A stretch of 64,000 nucleotides of DNA. It comes from Pardosa pseudoannulata. Its lineage: Eukaryota > Arthropoda > Arachnida > Araneae > Lycosidae. The position numbers and the translations under genes are program-made. The notes beneath the pieces are model-generated. The model saw only the letters and a list, made by a program, of their open reading frames with translations, made no database searches and was not told the origin of the DNA. Within the stretch, counting starts at the first letter, position 1. The number at the start of each line of letters is the position of its first letter. Shown here one piece after another: positions 35,910-47,511 of this stretch. The stretch lies in the NCBI GenBank assembly GCA_032207245.1, contig CM063500.1, positions 63,582,578-63,646,577 of the forward strand, in the 5' to 3' direction.

Positions 35910-38542
35910 TCTTTCTAACAATCGAAAGATTGGGAAAAGAGGGGATCATCGAAAAGGTAGAGAGCTCAGAATGGGTTACGTCGGTAGTTCTGGTAGTTAA
36001 ATCAGACGGCACTATTAGATTATGCGTTGATTTTTCTGTAACATTAAACCCTAACTTGGTCGTTCCTCAACACCCCTTAACCACATTTGAAGAAATTTTC
36101 TCGAGATTAAATGGAGATAAACTATTCTTTAAGCTCGATTTTAAGCACGCTTATATACAAATAAATGCCCATACCGAAAATTAAAATCTATTAACCATAA
36201 ACACCCACAAAGGATTATACGTTTGCAAACGGCTAATGTATGGTTTAAACGGAGCTCCTGCATTTTGGCAGCACTATATAGACGGGCTATTTCATGGAAT
36301 GGAAGATGTAAAAGTTTTTATTCACGAAGTCCGGATTACAGGGGTTTATGAAACACCACATTTAAGAACTTTAGAAGCCTTTCTCAAAAAATGTAAAGAA
36401 CATGGGTTAAAATTAAATTTAAGTAAAAGTAAATTTTACGAAAAGGAAAAAACGTTTCTAGGTCATAAAATTGATACAAAAGTAGTGCATAAGACTAATG
36501 AAAAAATTCTGCAATTCTAATTGCCCCAGTGCCTAAAAATGTGCAAGAAGTAAAAAGTTTTTTGGGGATGGTAAACTTTTATGGAAAATTCTGTAAAGGT
36601 TTAGCACCTAGCAAACCAGCTAAAAAAGATGTAAAATTTGTTTGGTCGAGGAATTGTCAGCAAGCCTTTGAGCCAATTAAAAGAGAAATTTGCTCTCCTA
36701 GAATTCTTGTGCATTATGATCCTACCCTACCAATAACCTTAGTTACATATTCTTCGACTGCTAGTGTGGGATGCGTTTTGTCTCATGTATTTAATGGTGG
36801 TACAGAAAGACCTATTGCATTTGAATTGAGAACATTAACAAGACTGAGCCGAGGTATTCCTAAATAGATAAGGAGATTCTAGCTATTGTCTGGGCTGTCC
36901 AAATGTTTTACTTATATTCAAAATGCAGAATATTCGTATTAATCACGGACCAAAAACCTTTACTGGCAATTTTTGGGTCAGAAAAGGGAATACCAATTCT
37001 AGCAGCAAGAAGACTTTTGCATTATGCTCTCATTTTACTCTTTTGAATTTGATATTAAATACAGAGCAACTAGGGACCATGGTAATGCGGACTGTCTTTC
37101 TCGCCGCCAAGAAAGTCCGAAGAATTTGACATTAAAGATGAAATCTCGATTAATCAAATGGCTCAAATTGAAAGATTACCAATCACATCGAGAGACTTAA
37201 GTAATGTAATGTCTAAAGACCAAGAGCTAGGTCCAGTTTTAAGAGCTTTTCGAGAAAGTCAGGGTTTACAGGGAAGGAAGCTCCCTATACAATAGAAGAC
37301 GGGTGCATCATGTAGGTCAGAGAGTAAATGTTCCAAAAATGATTCAGAAAAAGGTTCTGGAAGAATTACACCAAGGACATCTTGGAATTGTGAAGATGAA
37401 GGCAATTGCCAGGTCATTTGTCTTCTGGAAAAACAACGATAAATATATCGAAGAAGAAAAGAAGTAAGGAATTGTACAGAATGTGCAAAATTAAAAATCA
37501 ACCCAGAAAGAGCAAAAGGGCATCACTGAGAGTATCCGAGCTCACCTTGGGAAACGATACATGTTGAATTTGCAGGTCCGATATTCGAGCATTCATTTTT
37601 ACTGATAATGGACGCATATTCAAAGTGGTTAGAAGTGTATGTTATGATATCAACAACCACCAAGAAAACTATTGATTGTTATAAGGAACGTTTCAGTAGA
37701 TTTGGGTTGCCAGTTTTCCTGGTTAGGGACTACGGTCCTCAATTCACCTCAGATGAATTTAAATTGTTCATGAACAGGAATGGCATTAAGCACAAAACGT
37801 GTGCACCTTTCAAACCATCAAATAATGGCCAAGCCGAGCGCTATGTTTTCACGTTAGAACAATCACTTCAAGCAATGAAAAATTATGAAGGAAGCATAAC
37901 TCAGAAATTAAGTATGTTCTTGCTTTAATACAGGAAAGCATCAAATGTCACGACAATGCATAGCCCGGCCATGCTATTTCTAAAACGCGACATCAGAACA
38001 AAAATTGATTTATTACGCCCCAGTTGAGAACGCATGTGTAAGAAAAGATTCGAAAAGGAGTTTTTGAGTTCAAAGATAAAAAATTCGAGATAAGTGAACA
38101 AGTATCAGTTAGAGATTATAGAGCGGCTAACTCGAAATGGAGATTTGGAAAAATAATAGTTAAAGACGGGGCTCTTCATTATACGATAAATGTGCTAGAA
38201 CATTAGTTAGACGACATGTGGATTAAATCGGTGGGTGATCAGATAGTTAATTCTAATCACTCATCACATTCTTCACACAGAAATTACTGGAATTACGCTC
38301 TCAGTTCCCTGGTTTCCAGAGATTTCATTTCGGAAACCGGAATGAAATTACATTCCGGAAGAGATGAGAAATCAATTGATCTTCCAACACCTGAGACAGC
38401 GATACTTTCGGTACCACCTGAAAGTGTGCAAAGTGCAGTTCCGGCTCATTCATCTACACCGGGGGATACCGGTGAAATTGATGAGAATACAATGAATGGA
38501 TACAATAGTAAACTATTACTTTTGTACGTTGAATTTTCATAA
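35910..38542 (+). pseudogene. Gypsy element 4, decayed pol (opposite strand)
   Basis: Plus-strand pol remnants in several frames: RT (EGIIEKVESSEWVTSVVLVV, LNPNLVVPQHPLTTFEEIF, MYGLNGAPAFWQHYIDG), RNase H remains, the integrase core (MDAYSKWLEV, VRDYGPQFTSDEF, NNGQAERYV) and a C-terminal piece to 38,542. The RT catalytic motif normally YxDD reads VFIHEVR, so both aspartates are gone. At least four stops or frameshifts. The 5' half is missing at the junction with the BEL LTR, and no LTR was confirmed. Confidence 0.8.
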
Positions 38543-39781
38543 AATAAATTGCCGAATTTTTTAAATCTTAATTTAGCTTTAATAACTTTAATAAATTAAA
38601 AATTTAAAATGAATAATCGGATTTATATTAAGGCATATCAAGAATCTTAAGTAAACATGTTGTAAGAATCTATAAAAAGTTTAGTCTCTAGGACCATTTT
38701 AAAAAAAGAAAATTTATAAAAAAATAATTTTTTAAATACATTGTATTTGATAATAAAACAATTATTTTTCAGATTTTCCGTATTTCTACTCGGGGCGAAT
38801 TGTCCTCTTTCGGACCCCATTTTCCTCACGGTGCTGCGCTCCTATGACTAATGTGCCCGTGGCAAATGCCAACGTTACCGCGTCCTAGTTACGGTCCTGC
38901 ACAAGTGTTAACAATGTATTTCATTCAGAAGTGTTTATGAATTTTTGAAAGGGTTGACGTTTATTTTAAACGCAGGGCAAGATTCCAGAATATACTAGAT
39001 TCCAGGATGAACATTTTATTCCTCCAACGTCAATAAAGTAATTAATTTTTCTCAGATTTATTGTACTTCTGAATGCTCTTATCTGCGATTTCCTTGCAGA
39101 CTCCTCATAGTTCATGCAGTTGCCATGCTGGTGGAAGAAAATGTGGATTACAGAAGAACAAAATTGCGAAATTGAAAATATAAATTACTCTTCGCTTAAA
39201 TCTACTTATATGAAATGGTCTAATACATAAAATAGTGAAGTAATCGCATCTCTTGCCCTCTTAAAATCGATAATTATCCGATATGCAGATTTATATTGAT
39301 TTCTTGTCACTGGATCTGATGATTTTGGTTCATATCTTTTCACTATGCATAAAAGTAGACTTTTCTTTAAAAAATAGTTTTTTTATTAACAGTACTGTTT
39401 TCAATAAACTCTTCTACCGAAACCCTTAGATAAACTTACGAAGAGTCATTTTCTACTATATAAGAATCTTCTAGTCATTGCCAGTCACAGCGTACAATTT
39501 GTGATTCCAAGAACAGCTGATAGAATGTTTTGGTCTTTGAATGTTTTGACTGTGACTGCTAAGATGTAAATAAATCTGCAAAAAACTGCTTTCGGCTGAG
39601 TTTGGCTATATGGTGGACCTCCGGAATCTGACATTGGTGCCTTGAACTCGAGTTATAGAAATATTAATTCTTATTAATTGTTCTTAATTTTATATTTATG
39701 TAATTTAGCATGTGTCTGTTTTGTTTTGATTTTGTCGCATAGTTGTCAAAAATTTTACTGTGATCTACTAATAGTGCGAAA
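38543..39781. other. Region between Gypsy relic and DCAF6-like exon 1
   Basis: AT-rich to about 38.76 kb, then a GC-richer island to 38.9 kb. From about 39.3 kb it takes on an LTR-like arrangement (see the separate entry) running up to within 150 bp of the DCAF6-like ATG. Confidence 0.4.
39400..39632 (+). promoter_or_regulatory. LTR-like segment, possible promoter of the DCAF6-like gene
   Basis: Contains a TATA-type box (CTATATAAG, 39,458-39,466), an initiator-like TCATTGCCAGTCA about 15-25 bp later, a polyadenylation-type AATAAA near 39,570, and an end ATCTGACA followed by TTGGTGCCTTGAACTCGAG, which resembles an LTR end plus primer-binding site. It lies 150 bp upstream of the DCAF6-like start codon on the same strand. 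It could be a solo LTR acting as promoter, or a native promoter that merely looks like one. Confidence 0.3.
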
Positions 39782-39869
39782 ATGAAGGAAAGGAAGAAAC
39801 TGTTTTCCCGATTGTGGGATTTACCTTATGGACGCATTACCCCATATCATTTATTTGATGCTTCCAAAA
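39782..39869 (+). CDS. DCAF6: DCAF6-like exon 1
   Basis: The start codon at 39,782 follows GCGAAA; 29 codons plus one base, donor AAAA|GTAAGT. The peptide MKERKKLFSRLWDLPYGRI matches the N-terminal arrangement of DCAF6 (NRIP/IQWD1), where a short basic head with LLWD precedes the first WD40 repeat. The phase matches exon 2. DCAF6 is a WD40 substrate receptor of CUL4-DDB1 E3 ubiquitin ligase, also known as a nuclear receptor interactor. Confidence 0.7.
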
Positions 39870-40841
39870 GTAAGTATGCATTTAATTATTGCATTTATAT
39901 TGTTCTTTTCACTTATGACATTTTTTTCCTGATTGTGATATTGGGTTACTTTTCATTTGCATATTCTGTATAGGATTTTGATTTTAGAGTCAAAGTATAT
40001 AAGCACTTTTTGTTTTTATTTGTACTGTAATGCATAAATGCACAGGGGTAAAAATTTAATATACACAGCGGGTTCGTCATGTATAAACGGGAACGTAGAT
40101 GAGCGTTGCGTAATTCTCATCAAAAGTTATTTTTATGGCGACATTTGCGTTCTGTGGAAAAGTATATGTTTTTAAAACTGAAGTAGTCATTTAAAAAACC
40201 TAGAACTTGCTGAAATACTGTTTTTATCTTGCTATATCCGGAAAACTTCAATTACGTTATAACCATAAATATTGTCATAGACAGTATAGAATAGAAATGT
40301 TAAAATATTAATATTAAATCTAAAATATGAAACTAAACTCTAACTTACGGGAATCGGAACTTATGTTTTCCAATTTTTGTTCAAGAATTATAGATTGTTG
40401 CTGTTCTTTCTTCCATTAATGAGTCAGGATATTTTTAATCTAAAAAAAAATGAGAAAAATAATTAATTTTATTTTTGTAGAATGTCAGATTACTATTTTA
40501 ACAGATTTAGAACTGATTCTTTATGATATAATTTATTGCTTTAAATTTCCACACACACACATATGTGTGTGTATTGTATAACAAATGAATTGCAGTAATT
40601 TATAATTAACTAATTACTTAATTAAAAATGCTTAGATTTCTTTGTTGTAAAATTCCTGTGTGTACACAATATTCCCTTAATGTTGAAAATTTAATGTACT
40701 AGTAAAAAAGCAAGAATGAACTTGAATGTTTTATGGAACATTTTATTAAGTTAACCTGCTCCTAGTGTCCTGAAACTGTTATATATATATACATAATCAA
40801 TAGTGTTTCAAGTTGTTTTTCTTAAGAGAAAATAAACAAAC

Positions 40842-40925
<84 letters not shown>

Positions 40926-41223
40926 TGTATGTGTGTGAACTTTAGTGGCAGAAAAATTTTGGGTGATTAAATTTCTGTGCATTTTTCCAAATTGTTGTTT
41001 CACCTGTTGCATCAGATTTACTAAAAATAAATTATGAAACAAAATAGTTTTAATGCATTGTCAGAATTCATTGATTTCCTATATATTTTTCATAGTTATG
41101 GGTTTAAAATAAAAAGGTTTCTCTTCTCCCTTTTTGAAATGATGAGGACAAATACTAAATATCTTAAAGGATGAATATGACAAAATAAAATTTAAATGCA
41201 TAATACAGAGGAACAATTGCATG
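39870..41223. other. DCAF6-like intron 1, first part
   Basis: No gene seen. It holds a small CA/GT palindromic run near 40,552-40,574 and a (TA)n run at 40,845-40,922. Confidence 0.5.
40845..40922. repeat. (TA)n microsatellite in DCAF6-like intron 1
   Basis: Nearly 40 TA units without interruption. Confidence 0.95.
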
Positions 41224-41346
41224 CAGGGTTGGCATGATTTAAATCAGTTGAATTAAAAAAAAAATCATTGATTTAAATCATTTTTTTTTTTCACCTCTTT
41301 TAAAACCTATATTCCAAAGACAGGAGAATTGGGAATCAGTCAGCAC

Positions 41347-42322
41347 CAGGGTTGGCTTCATTTGCCCAACCCGAAAAAACCTGGGCGGGTTTTTAAAAAA
41401 AAAACCCAAGTGGGTTTTTAAAAAAAAAACTCAACGGGTTTTTTCAAAATTGGGTTCTCAAAATATTTATTTAAAATTCCACATATTTAACTAATAATAA
41501 ATATATTTAATTAAATCTATAATATATATTACATATTTCATCTTTGACAATGATCTTAGATTTTGTTTAATTTGAGGGGGTCTAAACTGTTAGAAAAAAC
41601 AAAAACTTTAAAACTTTTCAGGGAAAAATAGTTATCTGTATAACAAATACAATAAGATATAAATTAAAATTAATAAGAATGTATGATGAAAAAAATAAGA
41701 ATATTGAAGTATTACATATGATAAAATTAATTGAAAAATGGACAAGAAAAATTGTAAAAAAAATATGTATAACAAATTAATTCTGCTACTTATCATATAT
41801 AACTTACAAATTAACTAAAAAAATATCTTCTGAATGCTTTAATAACACAATACTGCTAATAAATATAGAGCAATAATTTAATACATTTTTATTGAAAAGA
41901 AAAAACTTCAAACGCAACTATTTCAAAGCCAACTTTTAGTATAAAATAATCGCCATTCGAAACTTGTTTTTTGAAGTTAGAAAAATTTTATAATATGAAA
42001 AAAAAAAATTTTTAAGATTTCAAAAATTTTTTTAATTTAGACAAAAATTTCTTCTGCATAATTTAAAATTGATTTTTGAATTTTTCAATTTTAAAAAGTG
42101 ATTAACATTTTAAATTTATTTTAATCATACAATTATTTATATATCCTGTCCTCTTACATAACAAAAAACCTGAATAGTTTTCAAATCCCGAAAAAAAGCT
42201 TATAAAACCCTTGAAAGTATAGAAAAAAAAACTGATAAAACCTGAAAAAAGCCCCAAAACCCTGAAAAAACCCACTGAGCTGGGGGGTTTTCTGAAAAAA
42301 ACCCGGGTTTTTGCCAACCCTA
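41347..42322. mobile_element. hAT element (inner, nested), with 8-bp TSD GTCAGCAC
   Basis: Starts CAGGGTTGGC and ends GCCAACCCTA, flanked by exact GTCAGCAC at 41,339-41,346 and 42,323-42,330. 976 bp, no transposase frame. Its termini hold repeated GGGTTTTTT/AAAAAACCC blocks on opposite strands, giving long A/T-rich inverted ends. It shares the first nine bases with the outer element but differs inside, so it is a different subfamily. Confidence 0.92.
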
Positions 42323-42461
42323 GTCAGCACAGTAATACCAATAAGTAAATAAGTGTAAATAGATAGCATGTGATTTCCAAGAATTTAGGTGTTGTTAAAA
42401 GAAAGTATGTAGTAGGGATAGTACAATGATTGATTAAGACTGGTGAAATTCATTTTATGTA

Positions 42462-42653
42462 ATGGGAGGTAAAGATCATATTACAGAACTTGAAATCCAG
42501 TTTGTCTACCAAAAAACAACAACCGTCGCATCATCTGCTGGAATGGAAAGACAGTTTTCTTCTTTTGGTATTGTTCATTCTAGACTTCATACCCAATTAG
42601 GAGCGGATAAAGCATCAAAGCTAGTGTTTTTATTGAAACAATTAAATCCATAA
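42462..42653 (+). pseudogene. hAT transposase C-terminal dimerisation fragment
   Basis: 63 codons with SSAGMERQFSSFGIVHSRLH, the conserved hAT dimerisation core (S-A-x-x-E-R-x-F-S), followed by LGADKASKLVFLLKQL. The DDE catalytic and BED zinc-finger parts are gone. It belongs to the outer hAT element. Confidence 0.8.
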
Positions 42654-43649
42654 TTCGGTGCTTAAAAATATTGAAATAATTGTGATTTGTTTTTTAAATA
42701 AATAGTTTGCATTAAAAGAATATTTAATATATTCTTTAAATTTACATCTTATTTAGTTTGCACTGTCCAATCACAAAATAATGGAATGTATTTAGACTAA
42801 AATTTATATATTTAATTTTAGGTAATCAGATTGTAGAATATACTTGATAGATAAGGTGTTATTTTGTATAAAACTATTCTATGTATATTGCAAAAAACAT
42901 AAAAACAATTAAAATTAGTATTCAGAAAAAAAAATCAAAGAAATCCGATTTAAATAAAAAAATCTTATTTAAATCAAATAAATCTAATTTTTTTTATTTA
43001 AAAAGAAATAATTTTTTTCCAACCCTGATTGCATGCATAGGAACAATAACTCTTAGTAAAAATTATAAATATAGATTTTATAAGGCTATTAACCTTCTGA
43101 CTATCAAGGTCTAAGGCAAAAAAAAAAAAGTGTTTGAAATATTTTTTTGTAATTAAACTAATCTTTCTGACTTATTTCCTGTGACAAATAGAGCATTAAA
43201 TAATGAAGTTCTAATATAAAAGCGAAAATGTATGATTGTTGCAATTACGAATTACAAATAAAAAACATAGACTTCTGCTTTTAGCAGCAAGAGTAACATT
43301 GAGTCAGACCATATGTATGCAGGTTCATCAGTCAAGGATAATATTAAAAGTAAACTAATAAAGTATAAAATGTTAAATTCTTTTCCATTATTGTAAACAG
43401 ATTAAGTACTTCAATTTTTATTAGATACAGAGAAAGGATTATTAGGGAACTAGCTGCAAGTACCCGGCTTTTCTGGGTTTAAAATAAGGTTTTCTGTAGA
43501 GGTGTACAAAACTGTTTATTTGCATGCAATAAAAGGGTACATTTATCTTAAAACAATGTGATAGACAACATTTTTGGCAGTTCCGTTTGGAGTGTGTACG
43601 AAAAGATTTTCCTCTTTGCCCACTCCCAAGAGACTGGGATCAGGATTGT

Positions 43650-43725
43650 GTACTTTACCAAATTTCGCGTTATTTGGTTGTCTGGATCTTGAGTTATAAG
43701 GGGAACAAACAGACAACAAATGCGT

Positions 43726-43793
<68 letters not shown>

Positions 43794-44053
43794 CTCATCA
43801 TCACCACAAAAACATACAAAATCACTCTCAATGATAAACTTGCATGATTTCCTTTTTTTCTTTTTTTATTTCATTATCACACGGCTCAGAACATGCACAT
43901 GGAGCACTACTTTTGGCTGGAGTAGGCCAGAGTGAGGTTGGGATGGAATGAAACCTGTTTAAGAACCTTCCCCATGTAATTTTGTGTATGTGTACCAAAT
44001 TTCATGTTATTTGGTTGTCTGGATCTTGAGTTATAAGAGAACAGACAACAAAT
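43650..44053. repeat. Pair of related 65-bp segments, transposon-like
   Basis: Both segments read TGTGTA...TACCAAATTTC.GTTATTTGGTTGTCTGGATCTTGAGTTATAAG, then GAACA...AGACAACAAAT. This wording is common in arthropod dispersed repeats. A microsatellite lies between them. Family not identified. Confidence 0.35.
43727..43790. repeat. (TA)n microsatellite in DCAF6-like intron 1
   Basis: About 31 TA units, lying between the two related 65-bp segments. Confidence 0.95.
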
Positions 44054-46174
44054 TTAAATCCACTACAAATCAGATTGTGTTAGATTTATATGTGTATTTT
44101 ATTTATGTATTAGATTTATTTGAGAGAAAAGAACTTTCTTCTCAAAGAAATGAAATTTGATTTCAATTCAGACACCCAATATTGGTCAAGATACTTTCTT
44201 GTTTGAGTATACACAACTATGTTTGTGGTTTAAAAAAAAAAAATCTGAAAGCAGGGAATTAAATGCATTGTGTGATCTGAAAAACCTTTTTTAAGTCAGC
44301 AAGATTTGTACTAAAAACTAAATTTTCACTGAATGTTAAAGTTAGGTATCACTTAAATGTGATGTTATGCCAAGATGTAATATGATGGGAACTATGAAGA
44401 TATTGGCTCTTTTGACATGCTTGTTTTTATAATTCTCGAGAACCTTTCAGTTCCACCAGGACAAGCCTTGAGGGCCTGATGGGTTTGGATCAATGCTTGA
44501 TTCTGTTGAAGGGATACCAGAACCAGAGTTTAAGGGCCTGGAATTTTAGGAACTTCATGCAACTGTCTTTTAAATTTTTCAGGTCACTGTAAATTTGTAT
44601 CCCATAGAAAAATTTCTTAAAAGCAAACTTTATCCCATCCCCCATACCCTCAATGAACAGAAGCTCCATCCCAAGACTCCCGAGTTTGTGATATTGTTTA
44701 GTTATCCTGCTGATCACTAAACACTGCTCCTTTTTGAAAGAAAAATAAAAAGTAGAGGATTTATTCTCATCCCATTGTGGTTACTTACTGCCAGATGGAA
44801 TTAACTATCCAGTTCCTACTACATAAGTATAATTATTATACCTTTTACAGGGTTCCCACAGTCCTTAAGAACTCCTAAATTTCAGCTTTCATTTTTAAGG
44901 GCCCTTAAAACTACTTAATTTTTGTCAAAGGTCATTAAAAACTCCTTAATTTTAAAATTTGAACGTGATCAATTTCTCCATCAACGCGATCCACTGTCTT
45001 CACGTGATTTCTTATCAGTTTTTGCAGTACTCTCCGAACTTTCTGGTTTTGTAAGTTTGGAGTTAAACTTGCCCCAAACCAGTTCTAAGAATGCCAGTAC
45101 AGGTAATAAGTACTGGTCAAAGAATATATATATTAAGAATATATAAAATATTTGTTAATGTTTATAACATTCTTTTACATTTTCTGTCCAGAAGTGCAGT
45201 ATTAATAATAAAGAAAATTCTCAAATGCATATGTTTTCAGTGTATCACTGTAGTAATTCAAAATTACTCTCCTCGATATCTTTAAAAAATTATGAAAATA
45301 CTTTTAGTTTATTAGTACTTTTTATGGTCACAAGCTAGAAAACTTTTTGACAAATAAATAATCTTTAGCATACTGAAAAGGTTTAAAGTATAAAGTCAGC
45401 TGCCCTTTCCTAATAGCTAACAGTCATGCAGATTTTAATTAAACGAAGCATGGATGGTGAGGGGTTTGTAGATATTTCAGTTACTTATGGAAGTTTAATT
45501 TTCCTTGCATTAAATGTAATTAGAAAAGTCAAAAACCTTCTTCTTTCCCAGGTAACGTTGTGTATAATCACATAGTATATACATTTATATATCAGTAATT
45601 TTTAAACCCTGTGGAAGTACTGTTTATAATATTGTATTTTATTCACAATTTATTTTTAGTTTGATCACTCAAAATACTTAGATGTACATTTTTCAACATT
45701 AGTTTTTGTCAAATAGATTAATCTTATATTAATTTTTAGGCATTTTTAAAAACTTAATTCTATAATTGCAAGGCATTTAATGAACATGCCTTGTCTGGTT
45801 CATAATTATTAAAATACTAGCATATGGCCCATCATATGACAAGATCAGTAAAATTTTTAATTTTCCAGAATTGTAAAGTACCCTATGACGCAGGTAAAAA
45901 ATGGTTTGCATTTTAGCTGAGATATATCTGGTACACGCTGAATAATTTGTTTATCTTCATACTCCTCTAAAGCCTCCCAATGGGAGGTTACATGAAAATT
46001 GGTACCATGTCCCATTATTCCTAGCTGCATAAAAGTATATTTTCTGAACATTACATAATTGAAAATGATCTTAAGACATTTTAGTATAAAAGATAATATT
46101 TAAAATTTAGTGTACCATGCATAATATATTTATTTTCATTTATGATTAAATTATGTTCATATTGACTTATGCAG

Positions 46175-46236
46175 ATAGCAAAGAACTAGTTCAGAAGCTT
46201 CAACTTCAGAAGAAAATCCCTGTTCATAATGGTTGT
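46175..46236 (+). CDS. DCAF6: DCAF6-like exon 2
   Basis: 62 nt, acceptor TTATGCAG, donor TGT|GTAAGT. With the base carried over from exon 1 it gives 21 codons, NSKELVQKLQLQKKIPVHNG and then Cys. The family has a matching helix followed by VHDGC. Intron 1 is 6.3 kb and filled with transposons. Confidence 0.78.
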
Positions 46237-46324
46237 GTAAGTCAAAATTTTATTAGCAAATTTATTATTGCATGAATATTTGATATACCTAAAACTTCAT
46301 TTAATATGAATATCTTTATTGTAG

Positions 46325-46417
46325 GTTAACAGTATTTGTTGGAATGAGAATGGTAGATATCTATTGTCTGGTTCTGATGATCAATATCTATCAATTGTTC
46401 AAGGATATGATTACTCG
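46325..46417 (+). CDS. DCAF6: DCAF6-like exon 3 (start of WD40 propeller)
   Basis: 93 nt, 31 codons, phase 0. Acceptor ATTGTAG, donor TCG|GTAATA. The peptide VNSICWNENGRYLLSGSDDQ is the first WD40 repeat and closely follows the DCAF6 consensus (VNTICWN...G.Y.LSGSDD). Intron 2 is only 88 bp. No exon 4 is found before the BEL/Pao and Gypsy elements, so in this window the gene is 3' truncated. Confidence 0.8.
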
Positions 46418-46700
46418 GTAATATTTCTATTTTTGTTAATATACAGCATATATAAAGTAAAAGAATATATATTTATAAGTAAATCTTGATCTAATTTCTC
46501 TAAAGTTCTAATCTGATATCTAAGTTATCTAAGTTTTATTCATCAGCTATATCTTCCTGGTAAGCATATGCGACTCTCTTTGGAATATTTTTTCTCCCAT
46601 AAAATTATTTTAACAGAGTGGCCACACAACCTTAAAAACTGGGAAATCATAGAATTGTCAAGGTTCTTTATGATTCTAGAAAATATCAGAGAACTATCAA
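46418..46700. other. DCAF6-like intron 3, before the BEL element
   Basis: AT-rich with no exon. The border with BEL element 2 is uncertain; candidates lie between about 46,655 and 46,815. Confidence 0.4.
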
Positions 46701-47212
46701 AGTACTTTTAGCCTTTTCATGACGGGAAGCGCAAACACATGCTTTTCTCTGAGTCCGGCAGTCATTTTTGCGAGTATCCTGGGCCGGAGGGTATTTTGCT
46801 ATTAAGCATAATGTTCCGAAAACCCACGGAAGACATCGAATCAGAAGATAATCACAAAAAAACAGTTTATTCACGAACACAGTACATTTAACACAAAAAA
46901 TTTATTCACAGTTTCTTAAATACTCGACTCATGATTCATCTTAATATTTCACAGTATGATGAATTTAAAGGTAGTAATTCACCGATAAAAATATTCTTAA
47001 TATCTCATTAAAAATTCTCAATTCTCTAAATAAAATAATTATAACTCAGAAACGAAACTCACTCTCGCATTTCTTGTTCTATTTTATATTTTTCTTTTGA
47101 ACCCACCGGTGTTGCCAAACAGAGGCATGTAAATTCCTCGTGCGTTAAAAAAAATAAACCATTGAGTCAAAGCATTTACGAAAAATATAGAAAAAGGTTA
47201 CTTTTCTCAACA
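46700..47212 (-). repeat. BEL/Pao element 2, 3' LTR
   Basis: The start on the minus strand is well supported by TGTTGAG after the purine tract; the far end is only approximate because no second LTR is available for comparison. Contains GTGAATAAACTG, a plausible polyadenylation signal. Confidence 0.5.
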
Positions 47213-47511
47213 TCCTCCCACCTAAGTTTACATTTTTCTTTCAAAAAAGGTTAACTTACAATAAAAAAAATGCACAGAAAAAATCTACTTAAAAAATTTT
47301 CAAGAAATAAAAAATAAATTTAGAGCAATTTAAGATGAGAGATTTCACATCTTAAGTCCAAAACATACATAAATCAATTAACACTTAATTTTTAACATAT
47401 GACTGAAAATAAAAAAACCTTGAACACATCAAATATTACAACACCACAAATTACTTTAAACATACACTTCATTAAAAAATAAAATTTTAAGAAAAGCAGG
47501 AATTTTTAGAG

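Larger units (their letters stand above)
41224..43027. mobile_element. hAT element (outer), with 8-bp TSD ATTGCATG
   Basis: Terminal inverted repeats CAGGGTTGG (41,224) and CCAACCCTG (ending 43,027) are flanked by the exact 8-bp duplication ATTGCATG at 41,216-41,223 and 43,028-43,035, the hallmark of hAT transposition. Subterminal sequence is rich in ATTTAAAT-type motifs on both sides. It keeps a fragment of hAT transposase C-terminus (42,462-42,653). A second hAT element is nested at 41,347-42,322; without it the outer copy is about 820 bp, so it is internally deleted and non-autonomous. Confidence 0.92.
43036..46174. other. DCAF6-like intron 1, last part
   Basis: No host exon recognised. 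Contents: a duplicated motif at about 43,650-43,718 and 43,991-44,053 (ACCAAATTTC ... TTATTTGGTTGTCTGGATC ... ACAGACAACAAAT), a (TA)n run at 43,727-43,790, a GC-richer block at 44,400-44,720 with an unidentified 75-codon minus-strand frame (44,490-44,717), and a short repeat at 44,848-44,960 made of CTTAAAACTCCTTAAT-like units after CAGGGTTCCCAC. Confidence 0.4.

Noticed and set aside
44490..44717. 75-codon minus-strand frame in DCAF6-like intron 1
   Set aside because: No family recognised and no splice context; mentioned only within the intron entry as a possible transposon remnant.
46720..46800. piggyBac-like end (CCTTTTCATGACGGG) at 46.7 kb
   Set aside because: No TTAA target duplication and no partner end; the segment lies within or beside the BEL LTR.
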